Assembly (NCBI RefSeq): GCF_000237925.1
Contig: NC_031500.1
Coordinates: 19,183,753 to 19,247,752, forward strand
Direction of reading: 5' to 3'
Length of the DNA stretch: 64,000 nucleotides
Origin: Schistosoma mansoni
Lineage: Eukaryota > Platyhelminthes > Trematoda > Strigeidida > Schistosomatidae
Part shown: piece after piece, positions 38,151 to 49,524 of the stretch
How the letters are laid out: every line of letters starts with the position of its first letter
How positions within the stretch are numbered: position 1 is the stretch's first letter
Notes under the pieces: model-generated
Told to the model about the DNA's origin: nothing
The model's input: the letters and a program-made list of their open reading frames with translations, nothing else
Databases searched by the model: none
Program-made: the position numbers and the translations under genes

Positions 38151-38595
38151 AATTCGGTAGTTCTTACTTTTAAGTGTTGATTAGAAACGATAACGTCAAT
38201 CAATAACCGATTACAACTCGTAGAGATGATTTGAAACCATTATGACATCTATCTTTGATTACTATCTCATATTTATTATGTCCTCTATTTGATTGTGACT
38301 TATACGGTATACGGCTATGGGTACTTAAACGAGAAAGAATCCCACAGTCACAGATCAAAAGACAGAAGGAATCAAAACAAGCATTTATTGAAAAAATGTA
38401 AAAAAAATGTGCAAAAAACACAGGTGTTCATAATTTTTATTGCTCACATTAAAACTTCGGACATTCTGATTTAGTTTGTGACCATCCATTGTTTTAGGTG
38501 GCAACATGCCTTCTTTCGAACATGACTTCGGCAGGGGATTTTACATCTGGAACAGTGAGGTCTAGAATAGTTCTATAAACTGTTAAGAATTTTGT
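38151..38595. other. No gene seen
   Basis: Nothing recognised upstream of the integrase fossil. Confidence 0.5.
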
Positions 38596-38599
38596 AATT

Positions 38600-38880
38600 A
38601 CTTGAATTATTGTGTCATTGTCTTCCTATTTCAGTAATTCTATTGTAACGGTGTCGACAAAGCGTCCTGCCTGTTCATTTGATTGAGGATGATAGGGTGG
38701 AGAGCGTGGATGTGTTATTTCATTCACACTACAGAAGTGATTGAATGACTCTGAAATCAAACGTGAGACATTATCGGTCACTAAGGTCTCTGGTACTCCG
38801 AAACAGCTAAATAGATCAGATAACTTGCCGATCGTTTTATTGGTGACAGAGAACAATTCTTTCGAACAATTAGAAGACTA
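38600..38880 (-). mobile_element. Ty3/gypsy-type integrase fragment (fossil)
   Basis: The minus frame contains CFGVPETLVTDN and YHPQSNEQAGR, hallmarks of the integrase core of Ty3/gypsy LTR retrotransposons. Only a small part of pol remains; a broken, isolated fossil. Confidence 0.75.
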
Positions 38881-39054
38881 CATGGAGCATCAGAGGAAAC
38901 GGTTTGAACAGTCTCAAATAAGAACCATGAAAGCCCTAATATGAAAGATGTGTCTGTCCCAATTAGATAAACTGATCAATTCTTATATTCAAATTCACTT
39001 GAAGAAACGTGTATAATATAGTTTCATTTTATTTGTTTAAAGACAGATTTAACG

Positions 39055-39770
39055 ATTGAAATCAGGAACAAATCTTGGATAAACCACTACTGAAAACCTG
39101 GAAGAACTGGATGACCTATCTGTTCTAATATGGGACTCATCCGGAGTGCACATACACGACCCTGCAGATGAGAATTGAACCCAAGAATTTCGATTTTACG
39201 CTTAAACTTCAGATCACCGAACCGACATCAAACAATGTTCATGAACTCAAAATTTTGATCAGTGCCTCACTAGAACGAAACAGCTTTCTAGTGTTTCCAG
39301 GTTTACGGTGGTAGTTGTTGAGATGATCCAGAAAGTTTCTTGCCACAGATATGACAAGCTCAGGAAACATTAAGAAGCATTTTATCCAATTAGCGTTTGA
39401 TTAGAAGTTTTGCTAGAAATATCACGAAAGTGAGAAGTCACATATAGAGTTTCTGATTAACTGATTACTCCACTGCTACTTAGTAGCATCCCAGAATTTT
39501 CAGGAAAACCCAAGAACTTCTAAAATACTATAAAAACCCTATATTTTCTGTACATAAATGAACCTTTGGAGTAAAGTACTTCTCGTATATTTTGGGCCTT
39601 TTCTCTCGTGTTCAAGTCGCTGTGTAGTTCTAGCTTGAGGGTCACGAGAATAGCTTAGGATCCGAGTATAGCGTTCAATCAACAAAACTTATCAGTAGTC
39701 TAGCAAAGATCAATTTGTGACTTCAACAATGAAAATACCATAGTCTCCACAAATTAGAGTTCTCTAGTAT
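39055..39770. repeat. Family B foldback interrupted by a solo LTR
   Basis: Left minus arm, decayed hammerhead and tRNA-like block, then a plus hammerhead remnant. The right arm is split by the LTR at 39316-39694 and resumes at GTCTAGCAAAGATC. Confidence 0.68.
39316..39694 (+). mobile_element. Solo LTR fossil with 5-bp target duplication
   Basis: Starts TGTTGAGATG, ends ACTTATCA, flanked by GTAGT at 39311-39315 and 39695-39699. A TATA-like ACTATAAAAACCC lies inside. It is inserted into a family B element, so it is younger than that copy. Family probably Ty3/gypsy-like, not proven. Confidence 0.72.
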
Positions 39771-40137
39771 ATCTCAATATCTCATTTGTTTATTTACTTG
39801 ATTAGAATCAACTTCAAATGTTGTATCTTACTTCACTTCCATAGAGCTAAAAAGGCCTATGATATAGACATCATAATTTGACAAATAAGTTAATTACTCT
39901 AGTTACTAATTACCTAATCAATAATGAAAAAAAATGTCTTTCCATGACATATTGAATTTATAACAAATAGCTTTCATTGGGACATAGGAATCCATTTTTA
40001 AATCATTAACCTTCAATATTAAATCGATCAAATAGTGATTAGTAAATAAATAAAATAATATAGAAACAAAACAGTTACCCTAGTTACTTTTGGTTTCAGT
40101 TCACAACAATCTACATTTCTGATCATTTAATTGTTTG
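39771..40137. other. No gene seen
   Basis: AT-rich; nothing recognised. Confidence 0.5.
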
Positions 40138-40139
40138 AT

Positions 40140-40370
40140 TACTTACTTACGCCTGTTACCCCTCGTGGAGGAACATAAGCAGCCCACTTGCATTCTACAT
40201 CCAACCCTGTCATGGGTAATCCTTTCCAGTTTTTCTCAGTCACTATTCATCTTTTTCATATCTGCTTCTATTTCCCAACGTAATGTGTTCTTTGGCTTTC
40301 CTCTTTTCTGATTCCCTTCAGGATTCCAAGTAAGGGATTGTCTCGTAATGCCATTTGGAATTGTCTGATT
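40140..40370 (-). mobile_element. RTE-1 LINE 3' end, short
   Basis: CTTACGCCTGTTACCCCTCG terminus; frames broken; 5'-truncated. Confidence 0.82.
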
Positions 40371-40424
40371 ACTAAACATAAAAATTGATTCATTTTATAT
40401 TATTTGTTTGTATCTACCTATTGA

Positions 40425-41272
40425 TGTTTAGGACTGCAATTGATCAGTCTCTTGTTGGCGTATATGAATCTTGTGTGGATTGTCTCGATATTGCCTTAAG
40501 TCACGTGCATTATAAGTAAAGATGAATGATAGACAGTAATGGAATTCAGGATACGTGTTCTTTCCTATTTGAGACTTGTCAGCTGGTGTTTACTCAAACG
40601 GATCTGGGTTCGAGTCCCGGGGAAAAGAGATCAGAGAAACACTTAATAATATCATAGATTGATATTATATTATTTTATTTTATTAGGCTATAACACCTTT
40701 TTCTATCTACTCTTTTACTCTCATCATCCAATAACAATTTTAATGTTAAACAAGTGTCTATCAGGACTCAATAGCTAAGTGGATAACGCGATGACGTTTG
40801 AAGCGAAAGGTACTGGGTTCGAGTCCCAGAGAGAACATCAACTCTGAGATGCAGGTACATCCAGCTGATGAGTCCAAAATAGGATAAAACGCGCGTCAAA
40901 CTGGATTCCACTGCTAGCCACTATCCATCTTTGCCTACAACGCTTGTGAATTAAGGCTGTATCGAAGCAATACTCACAGTATGCACATATGCCAATTAGA
41001 GACTGACCAGTTGCAGTCCTAATACATCGATGGAAAGATTCAAACAAACAATACTAAATAAATTTAAACTTCATCCCATTGCACAAGCAAGTGGCTATAA
41101 GGACTCCGAAGCTAAGTGGATAAAGCGACGGCATTTGAAGCGGAAGATACTGGGTTCAAGTCCCAGAGTAAACATCAACTCTGAGATGCACATGCGTCCA
41201 GCTGACGAGTCTCAAATGGGATGAGACGCGCGTCAAACTGGATCCCACTACTAGCCACTATCCATCATTGCT
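40425..41272. repeat. Cluster of three Sm-alpha elements
   Basis: A minus copy (40425-40650, decayed hammerhead), then two plus copies in tandem (40755-41060 and 41080-41272). Both plus copies have box A, box B (GGTACTGGGTTCGAGTCCCA in the first) and a hammerhead with AAA inserted after the cleavage triplet. Confidence 0.85.
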
Positions 41273-41436
41273 CATTAAACAGTTATGTTTTAGTTATTTA
41301 CTTATTAGAAAATAAACGTGTTTCAAAAACGTGCAACCTATCAATATAATTTAAGAGAAAAAAGGGTTTAGTGAGATTTTCTAGAAGAAGAAAAAATCGT
41401 GTGTATTTGAATACCTGATGCCAATAAGATACTTTT

Positions 41437-41815
41437 CAATACTACTACTACCACCACTGCTAATACCACTACTACCACTACTACTATTACTACTACTACT
41501 ACTACTACCACTGCTAATACCACTACTACTACCATTACCACTACTACTACCATTACTACTACTACTACCACTGCTAATACCACTACTACTACTATTACTA
41601 CTACTACTACTACTAATACTAATACTACTACTACTACTAATACTAATACTAATACTAATACTACTACTACTAATACTACTACTAATACTAATACTACTAA
41701 TACCACTACTAATAATGATACTACTAATACCAATATTATGACTACTAATACTACTACTAACACTACCAATACTACTAATACTACTGCTAATACAACTACT
41801 AATAATAAACATTGT
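41437..41815. repeat. Trinucleotide microsatellite (ACT/ACC/AAT units)
   Basis: About 380 bases of imperfect ACT-type triplets. All long frames here on either strand are products of the repeat. Confidence 0.95.
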
Positions 41816-42069
41816 TATGATTGTTATTACCTTTTGAAGAAACAACAGATCATGTGACAAACTTTTGTTTATTGATGTTTTTCTTTCTTCTTCTTTTTTT
41901 CTTTTTTCTAGAAAAAAACAAGAACACTAATCTTATGATTAAAAAAAAACAAAACTTAAAATTAAAGTATTCAATCAATATTTTTTGGGGGGGAGGTAAA
42001 ATATTGTTAAATTTAACAACAACAATAAAAAAAAACAGTCACTCTTAAGTCAATCAGTAATACATAGAA

Positions 42070-42965
42070 CATCAACATAATCATACTTGATAGAGGAACT
42101 CTGGAAGAGGTGGAATCTTTCATGTATCTGGAAAGCATAATCGATGAATGTGGACGATCTGATGCAATGAAAGAACAGCATTCCTACAATTGAAGAACAT
42201 ATAAGAATCAAAAAAAAAAGATGAAGACAACAAATGTAGCAACAGCCTCTGCATCAATAGGCCTCAACATACATAAAGGAAAAAGCAAGATTCTCAAATA
42301 CAACACGGAGAACACCAACCCAATCACACTTGATGGAGAAACTCCGGAAGATGTGGAAACATTCACGTACCTGGGAAGTATCACTGATGAACAAGGAGGA
42401 TCTGATGCAGATGTAAAGGCAAGGATTAGCAATGCAAGAACAGCATTCTTACAGTTGAAGAACATATAGGACTCAAAACAACTGTCAACTAATATCAATG
42501 TCAGAATCTTTAATACACAAGTTAAGACACTTCTACTGCACAGAACTGAAACGTGGAGATTTACTACATCCTTCGTCAAGAAGGCGCAAGTATTTATAAA
42601 CAGTTGTTTACGCAAAATACTCAACATTCACTGGCCGGATACAATCAGCAACAGCGTATTGTATTAGCGAACAAACCAACTTCAACTTTGTAGAGGAAAT
42701 TAGGAAAAGACGTTGGAAGTGGATCGGACATAAATTAAGGAAATCACCAAACTATATCACGAGACAAGCCCTAACTTGGAATCCTGAAGGGAAGCGGAAA
42801 AGAGGAAAGTCAAACAACACACTGATCAGAGAATTGGAAGCAGATATCAAAGGGATGAATACCAACTGGAAACAAGTGGGAAGGATCGTCGAGGAGAGAG
42901 TTTAATGGAGAATGCTGATGGTCGGCCTATGCTCCTCCATGAGAGTTAGCAGGCGTAAGTATGGC
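42070..42965 (+). mobile_element. RTE-1 LINE 3' half with an internal duplication
   Basis: The frame [20 protein letters not shown] and VETFTYLGSITDEQGGSDAD is well kept at 42221-42469. A second, diverged copy of the YLGS segment lies just upstream (42085-42200), so part of the RT thumb region is present twice. Ends with the family terminus. Confidence 0.82.
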
Positions 42966-43207
42966 TTGGTTTAGAAAAGCAATTTCATATTGCCACTATA
43001 TCGCACAGCATAAAACAACACTCACTTCAAACATTTTGCAATGCTTAATCACTATTATTATGAAATCGAAGTTTCCTGTTCAACATCAAATCAATGTATT
43101 AATCTAAAATCAATAATGGAACATATAACAAAGATAGAAAAACTACAAAACAGAAATTTTCATAGTTGAAATCATGAGTGCATTGAAGCTAAACCACCAT
43201 GGAAAAC

Positions 43208-43261
43208 CTAGAAGCACTGGACGGCCGTTTCGTCCTATTATGGGACTCCTCAACAGTGCGC
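43208..43261 (-). ncRNA. Hammerhead-like motif, one core change
   Basis: Minus strand: all stems and GAAA present, but the core reads TTGAGGA for CTGAGGA (position C3). Confidence 0.65.
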
Positions 43262-43476
43262 ATCAACGATGCCACCTCGCGAGAGAAACGATGACCAGTG
43301 GAGTTCAAACAGGTTTGTTGTGAGATAACAACTCACTGAAGACAATTGGTGAACGGTTGCTCAAACTTCGTGGATTGGTTGAAGTTAGACATTAACACCG
43401 TTGTATGTAGACTCAGTGGTCTATCGGTTAAGTGCTCTGGCTCGAGACTGGTAGGTCCTGGGTTAGAATCGTGGAT

Positions 43477-43528
43477 GCGCACTGCTGAGGAGTCCCATAA
43501 TAGGACGAAACGGCCGTCCAGTGCTTCT
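43477..43528 (+). ncRNA. Hammerhead ribozyme, family B, intact-looking
   Basis: GCACTG, CTGAGGA, GTCCC-ATAATA-GGAC, GAAA, CGG/CCG, GTC, CAGTGC: complete core and stems, no insertion. Best plus-strand candidate in the window. Confidence 0.8.
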
Positions 43529-43624
43529 AGGTTTTCCATGGTGGTTTAGCTTCAATTGACTCATGATTTCAACTATGAAAATACTTAAATCTCCACCAAA
43601 CCCCTTCTGAAAACAGAAATTATC

Positions 43625-43790
43625 AGTGTATAGGGTTTCAGAGATTTTAGTAGTTTCAAGGTTCATATCATTGATCTTAACTAAACAACAACAATCAGGA
43701 AGCACTGGACAGTTGCTTGGTCCTAGTATTAAACTTCTCAGCAGCGCCCATCTGCAACCCTTCTTGAGACTGAACTCAAGAACTGTATTG
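43625..43790 (-). repeat. Family B fragment, old
   Basis: Only GGAAGCACTGGACAG and CTTCTCAGCAGCGCC-like pieces remain. Confidence 0.5.
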
Positions 43791-44211
43791 ATAATAACTG
43801 TGTACTCAATAATGACCAACTTTGAAACACAAGTCGAATTTATTCAGCTAAATCATTAAGCGTATCTACTTCGATCTCATTTAGTGACTGACGGTAAATA
43901 TTATACTTTGATTTAGTTACTGAAATATGGAAATCGTCGTAGAAGGTTCAACAGTATGTCGTTTATTAGAGATCCTTACTAGTCAATTTCCTGTAAAAAG
44001 TCAGTTGTTATCAAGTACTGACCAACTGTATTAGATTCTAATGCCCATTATTGACTTCAATTAAAAGAAGACGATCATTGTATGATCCTGAATGAAATAC
44101 ATATGACTTCGGATACATTCTGTCAACTAATCACATCAATGTAATGTACAAGTTGTGTTATACAAGCACATATTTCACACATGCATGTGAACAACAGACC
44201 AATAATGTCAG
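43791..44211. other. No gene seen
   Basis: AT-rich; nothing recognised. Confidence 0.5.
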
Positions 44212-44535
44212 TCAGTCAGTCACAACGTAGAATTTCGTACGTACGTAAATCAGTTGAAGTTGCCATACCACATTAGCACAGAGATGAAGTTGTCCATTCA
44301 AATCCCATAGTGATAGAAGTAGTAAGAGTATAAACAGTAATTGGAAACATTAGGGTTTGAAGATGTTATTCAAAGAGTATAATCAAGTGAAATAAATTTG
44401 AGAAAGAGAAAAAAGATAGAGACATGAAGAATTGAGAAGGTTAGAATTTGGTAGAACATAAAGAGTAGATGCACCTTCGCCAGTGCAAACGATTTTGAGC
44501 CATGTCATTCAAGGTCTCTAACCATAGATGATGAA
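44212..44535 (-). mobile_element. RTE-2 LINE 3' end
   Basis: (TCAG)n, CACAACGTAGAATTTCGTAC, 3' UTR, then the last codons of the ORF in reverse. Parallels 56838-57150. Confidence 0.8.
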
Positions 44536-44701
44536 TGAACATTCAATGTGGATATTGAAATTTGGCCTAAATCAGTGAGTATAGAATCACTTAATCTTAA
44601 ATGTATGTATTATAATCAACCAGAAAAAATCCACACACGCATTGTAATAGGAAGGCTACTACAGGGTAATTGAATGGAATCTCAGTATAAACATAAATGC
44701 T

Positions 44702-45054
44702 TGTTATATCTAGGGCTTTCGTTCTTACTATGCCGCGTACTACTAGACTACTTGAACGATCGAACCCGCAACGTCACAAGAGAGAAGACAGAAGACTAGT
44801 AAGTAGGAAGTTTATTCCCGAAAACAGTGTCAAAAATATAGTACAGAAATCTCATGTATTTATATTTTTTGACTGAGAGTAAATCATCATTTCGGACAAC
44901 TAATAGGCACATAGGGGTCATTCTTATCCATCCAATAGGGAAGCTACACGTCGACATTCTAGAATATTCCCCTAGCAGTAATTGGATGGAATGTCTTTGA
45001 CTCTTTCTGGGCTTCTTAAGGCTTCCTAGAGTTTACCAACGAGCCGTCCTTACA
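44702..45054 (-). mobile_element. Solo LTR fossil with 5-bp target duplication
   Basis: Plus-strand ends TGTTATATC and CCTTACA are bounded by ATGCT at 44697-44701 and 45055-45059. The LTR reads on the minus strand, where TATAAATACATGAG lies before the likely start site. Relatives at 12395 and 52500. Confidence 0.75.
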
Positions 45055-45469
45055 ATGCTGATACCAGTAAACAGTTCAGATTAGCTCCCGCTAGAGTAGA
45101 ACTCATGTTGTGGATTCAACTACCAGAGCTCTTCAGGATTTGGGGTGTTTTCCAGTATTTTTTTCAGTTGTTATCCGTTCATGATGTCGAGGACTATCTT
45201 CAAAAATGACTTCAGTCTCTCACTATCAAATTGAATTCTTCATTTCAACTACTTAACACCATCATCACATACCTTTCAATTTAAAATAGAAGTTTCTATT
45301 TTCACTTAGATACAATTTATTTCTATCCCACATGATTCATTATGATAAAAAGTGTTAGTTAATTGTTGCTAAGTCAATAATTGACAACCGGTACATCATT
45401 CATTCAATGTAACCACAAATACAAAAATCAGCTGATCAAATGATACTAACGTTAAAGTTAACAGTTAAT

Positions 45470-46610
45470 GTAATTTCTATCAGAATGGGGTTTTATGGAA
45501 ATGATAGTAATTTAATGGTTGAATCCATAAGTTGATTTAAGTTAAACTATTGATGAAAAACATGGAGGCATTTGACGGTCGTTTCATTCTAGTATCGGAC
45601 TCCTGGGCAGTACTCATTCACGACTCCGCATGCTGGACTCAAACCCAGGACCTTCGATCTCTTGTGAGAATGTAATTTATACCAAGAATTACCATCTGAT
45701 AAAAATAGAACTAAAAATTGGAGACTGCTAAACAGGTACTTCCTCCTATTTTATGATTTGTCAGTAGTATTCATCTACAATCTTACACTGAATCGACTCA
45801 TTGAGAAAATATGTTTAGATAAAGAAGAAAGTCTACATTATCTGAAGTTGTAAACGATTATCTCCTGGTTAAAATACAGGGATACAAAAACGAAGGTATA
45901 GCTAATTACTACTTATTTTATTTACTTATTTGAACACAAATATTGGTACAAAGCGGCACCTGATATATATGCGCCACACAAATCTCATTTGATTTGTATG
46001 AGGGCTGTGATACTGTCCAGGTGCCCAAACTGAAACAGGTGGTTTCCTTAGGGGGACACACCCGGAGCCTTTGACCCAAAGATCTGATCCACAAGGTAGT
46101 GGAGCATCGTGAGGAGATGCAGTCCCATGGTAGCCGGTGACCAATGAATGGTTCATACGCCATTTGTTCCTTCAGGATACTGGAGCCCATGTGCACCATT
46201 ATTTTGGAATCAGGGTTTTCCAACTACCCTATGTGGACTTTTCGTGTCCACCAACTCAAGTAAAGCGTCGGACATTCGGTTTTCGTCCTCTCAATTTCGA
46301 AAACAACATCTGTGGTGCGAGAAGGCAGTGAGTAGGACTTCCCTGATAGAGACTATATACCCGTGGCCATGGTGTTTGTCTTCACCCTTTATAAGGATTG
46401 TCTATAAAATCAATTAAATTTTAATGGTTGAATTCATGAATCGATTTAAGCATGACCGAAGGTCCTGCATTGAATTCTCGCGTGGAGGATTATGGATACA
46501 TACTGCTAAGGTGTCCGATACTTTGACGAAACGACCGTCCAATATTATCAGGTTTTCTTTAGTATTCTAACTTAAATCTATTCATGAATTCAATCAATCA
46601 ATTACTACCA
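45470..46610. repeat. Family B related composite with inserted family C copy
   Basis: 45470-45700 is a minus-oriented family B copy. 45780-45905 and 46372-46410 match, inverted, the spacer at 58790-58940. 45915-46372 is a family C copy inserted in that spacer. 46410-46610 is a further family B foldback. Confidence 0.65.
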
Positions 46611-46996
46611 TATCCATAAACCCTCATTCCTATTCATATGATGATTTCATTATGTAAATTCATTGATTTTAATCACATAATGGTGAAACATTTTTGTTTT
46701 TTTTTCTTTAAAGGAAAATTGTTACCCTTTCTTTATGTTGTATCTGTATAGTAATTGTTACTATGTATAAAACTATTCATTTTATTACAATAATATATCA
46801 TAATTAGATCAGATGTCTTCTTTCAATAACTATGATTACGTAATATCATTTACTATTATGATTACTATTACAGATCATATGGATATTGATCTAATTTGGG
46901 TAATCACATGTATACCCTTTTAATGTATCAGATTTGATCAGACTTAATTGGAAATAGATAAAAATATAAAAAATTTGTTCTTTTAAAATATATCCT
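46611..46996. other. No gene seen
   Basis: AT-rich; nothing recognised. Confidence 0.5.
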
Positions 46997-46997
46997 G

Positions 46998-47335
46998 ATC
47001 TTACTTCCTTACGCCTGTTAGTCCCAATGGAGGATAGACCGCCGACCAACATTCTCCAACTCACTCTGTCCTCGGCCTTCCTTTCTAGTTCTATCTAATT
47101 TTTGTTCATTCTTCTCACGTCTATCTCCATTCCTCGACGTAATGTGTCCTTTTGGTCTTTCTCTTTTCCTTTGGCCTTGTGGATTCCATGTGAGGGCTTG
47201 CCTTGTGACGTAGTTGTGTGATTTCCTCCACATGTAGCTGCTCCGGAGTCTACTGCGGTCCCAAGCCCGGATGAAGGAGGAGGGTTGGGCATGGGGTTAG
47301 CGCCAACATTCCGTAGAAAAGAAACTCTCTAAAAA
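46998..47335. mobile_element. RTE-1 LINE with inverted 5' leader next to the 3' end
   Basis: 46998-47232 is a minus-oriented 3' end. At 47233-47335 the GC-rich leader follows in plus orientation (CGGTCCCAAGCCCGGATGAAG), a twin-priming-like inversion. Confidence 0.75.
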
Positions 47336-48170
47336 AAATTATCCTGATCTCTCAATACTAAAATTGAAACATGCTACATTTCAACGAATTAATTGGGTTT
47401 TAAAATGGGGTTAATGGAACCTGATTTCAAAATCATATAGTATTTAGTGTACCAGAAAAATACCTGGATCGTGTATTTGATCGATTTAAGGTAGGAGGGG
47501 GGATTGTGGTCTCATTATTAAAGAATATAAAAGTAGAACGGAATGACTATCCACTGTTACTTAATTTCGAGGTAATTCTAGAACGAAACACTGTTGAGTA
47601 TAGAATATTAACTTGATCATAGGGATTTAGACATCTCAATATTCACCATTGAATGCAAGTCAATATCATATCTTTCAACTGCTTAGTAGTAAAAAAAATT
47701 CGATTTTTCATTTGTCTGTATGGTTATTAGTCTAAGTGACTCGATATCACGATAGTGGACTTTGTTTGATATAAGTTAACAATCGAAGGTGTCATGGTCT
47801 TTAACTGTGGCATTCCGTGATGCGAGTTCGAATTCATTAAGCATTACTAGTTCTTTCAGCGTTACAGATACACTTTATTGACGAATGTCAACTAATCTGA
47901 AACTTAAATGGAGAATTTCTTGATATTTGCCTCAAACTACATAACATATGTATATAGAACTTGTGGCTTCTCTATGCAACAAATCTATTTCACTAAATTC
48001 ACCCTGGAAATAGAAATCATGTTTTCAATGCTTACATTTAATTTCAAGACGATCATACAGCTAATTATTCAATGATCAACAATCACCATCAAAACCACTT
48101 AATTCACTAATCACTGTTGGATAGGAATCAGTTACCCACCAAAGACAGTGGAAGATAGTCGCGAAATGTT
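47336..48170. other. No gene seen; possible third-type hammerhead relic at 47868-47905
   Basis: 47868-47905 (TTATTGACGAATGTC then CTGAAAC) resembles a decayed copy of the 30962 motif. Otherwise unassigned. Confidence 0.4.
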
Positions 48171-48174
48171 ATAG

Positions 48175-48965
48175 ATTGATTAAGATTAGACACTGACATC
48201 TTCGGATTGTGTTTTAGTGGTTTAAAGGTTAAATGTTTAGCCGACGGTTTTAGGTTCGAGCCCCACGTATGGGATCGTGGATGCCGATTGTCTCCACCCG
48301 ACCGTTGCTACTACCTTGACGTGGTGGTCGAGCTTGCCTATTGAGATGACCCAATCGAGCTATATTGGCTAGAACATATGTTCCTGTATGTTCTAACATG
48401 CCAGGCATGTCGGTTAAAGAGCGGTAAGATTAAAAGCAGCAAACCCAAGGTCCGAAGGCGAAGTCATACTGCTGACTGTACAGAGGTATGACAGCAGTAA
48501 GGTGTTTCCTTTAAACAACCAGCATAACAGCGATGCTGCCTTCCCACAAGGAGGGGTGGGGTTAGAAAAGGTCAACCCTAAAAATGCACACCTCGCCTTA
48601 TCCCACTGATATCCGTCTTCGGCGGTAAGGTCTCAACAAGTACGGAGCTAACACAAAAATTACCCACAAAGTGGTCGTGTGTGACCGGCCTCAAGCAGTT
48701 GTCCCTTGGGCACTGCGGTCACGCTCTCAGGTCATTAAGACCACTCCGAACTCAATTTCCTTTTCAGGTAACTCTAGAAGAACCCTTCCACAGTGTGGGC
48801 AACCCGTAATCGATAGCTTTCTTCATACCTCTGACAGCACTCAAGATCACTGTATTCACTTTCATTGTCGAGAAATCCCATACTAAGACGAAATAAATAT
48901 CCAACGCCCTCAAGTTTTAATAGTAGTTTACCTTAGATCCGTTCATGATTTTAATCTACTAAAAA
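48175..48965 (+). repeat. Family B element interrupted by a family D insertion
   Basis: tRNA-like block with box B TAGGTTCGAGCCCCACG and the start of the hammerhead (ATGCCGATTG), then family D (48291-48845), then the rest of the hammerhead (ATACTAAGACGAAATAAATA) and right arm. Confidence 0.68.
48291..48845 (+). mobile_element. Family D, LINE leader-like insertion
   Basis: GC-richer than its surroundings. It starts near CTACTACCTTGACGTGGTGG and contains the frame LKQLSLGHCGHALRSLRPL shared with 16965-17545. Confidence 0.6.
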
Positions 48966-49002
48966 GTTGAAAACAATTTATTCCTATTAGATATTGGTGT
49001 AT

Positions 49003-49215
49003 TGTGTCAGTCAGTCAGTCAGTCAGTCACAACGTAGAACTTCGTACGTACGTACGTACATCAGTTCGACTTACCATACCGCATTAGCATCGAGATATGC
49101 AGTTGTCGATTCAAATCCCATAGTGATAGAAGTAGTAAGAGTATCAGCAGTAATCTGAAAGATTAGGGTTTAAAGATGTTATTCAAAGAGTATAATCCAT
49201 AATACATAGGGACAT
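49003..49215 (-). mobile_element. RTE-2 LINE 3' terminus
   Basis: (CAGT)n tract, CACAACGTAGAACTTCGTAC, then 3' UTR. Confidence 0.78.
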
Positions 49216-49524
49216 GTTGTGTGTGTGTGTGTATTGTGTATAGAATATGAATCCAATTAAAGAATACCTTAACATGAATAAACCCTATTATATCTAAATC
49301 TATAAACAGTGTTAATCAACTTATCAAGAAATAATAATGAGTTAATTTTTTTGTATTTTTTGTTTACTGAGGGTACAATAAGTGAAAATTAATCATACCA
49401 ATATCAGATCTAGTAACCATGTTAACAAAAAAAAATTTCACTAAAAAGGTGATAATTAATTTTTTTTTAAGAAAAATTAATAATAACAATAATATATTTA
49501 TTGATTTTCTTTCTTTCTAGTACA
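49216..49524. other. No gene seen; (GT)n run
   Basis: (GT)n at about 49216-49232, then AT-rich sequence. Confidence 0.5.

Larger units (their letters stand above)
43150..43610. repeat. Family B head-to-head pair, well preserved
   Basis: Minus arm and hammerhead (43208-43261), then inner segment, tRNA-like block, plus hammerhead (43477-43528) and right arm ending ACCCCTTCTGA. Confidence 0.82.

Noticed and set aside
41368-41860. Long Val/Ser/Leu-rich frames on both strands
   Set aside because: Translations of the triplet microsatellite, not genes.
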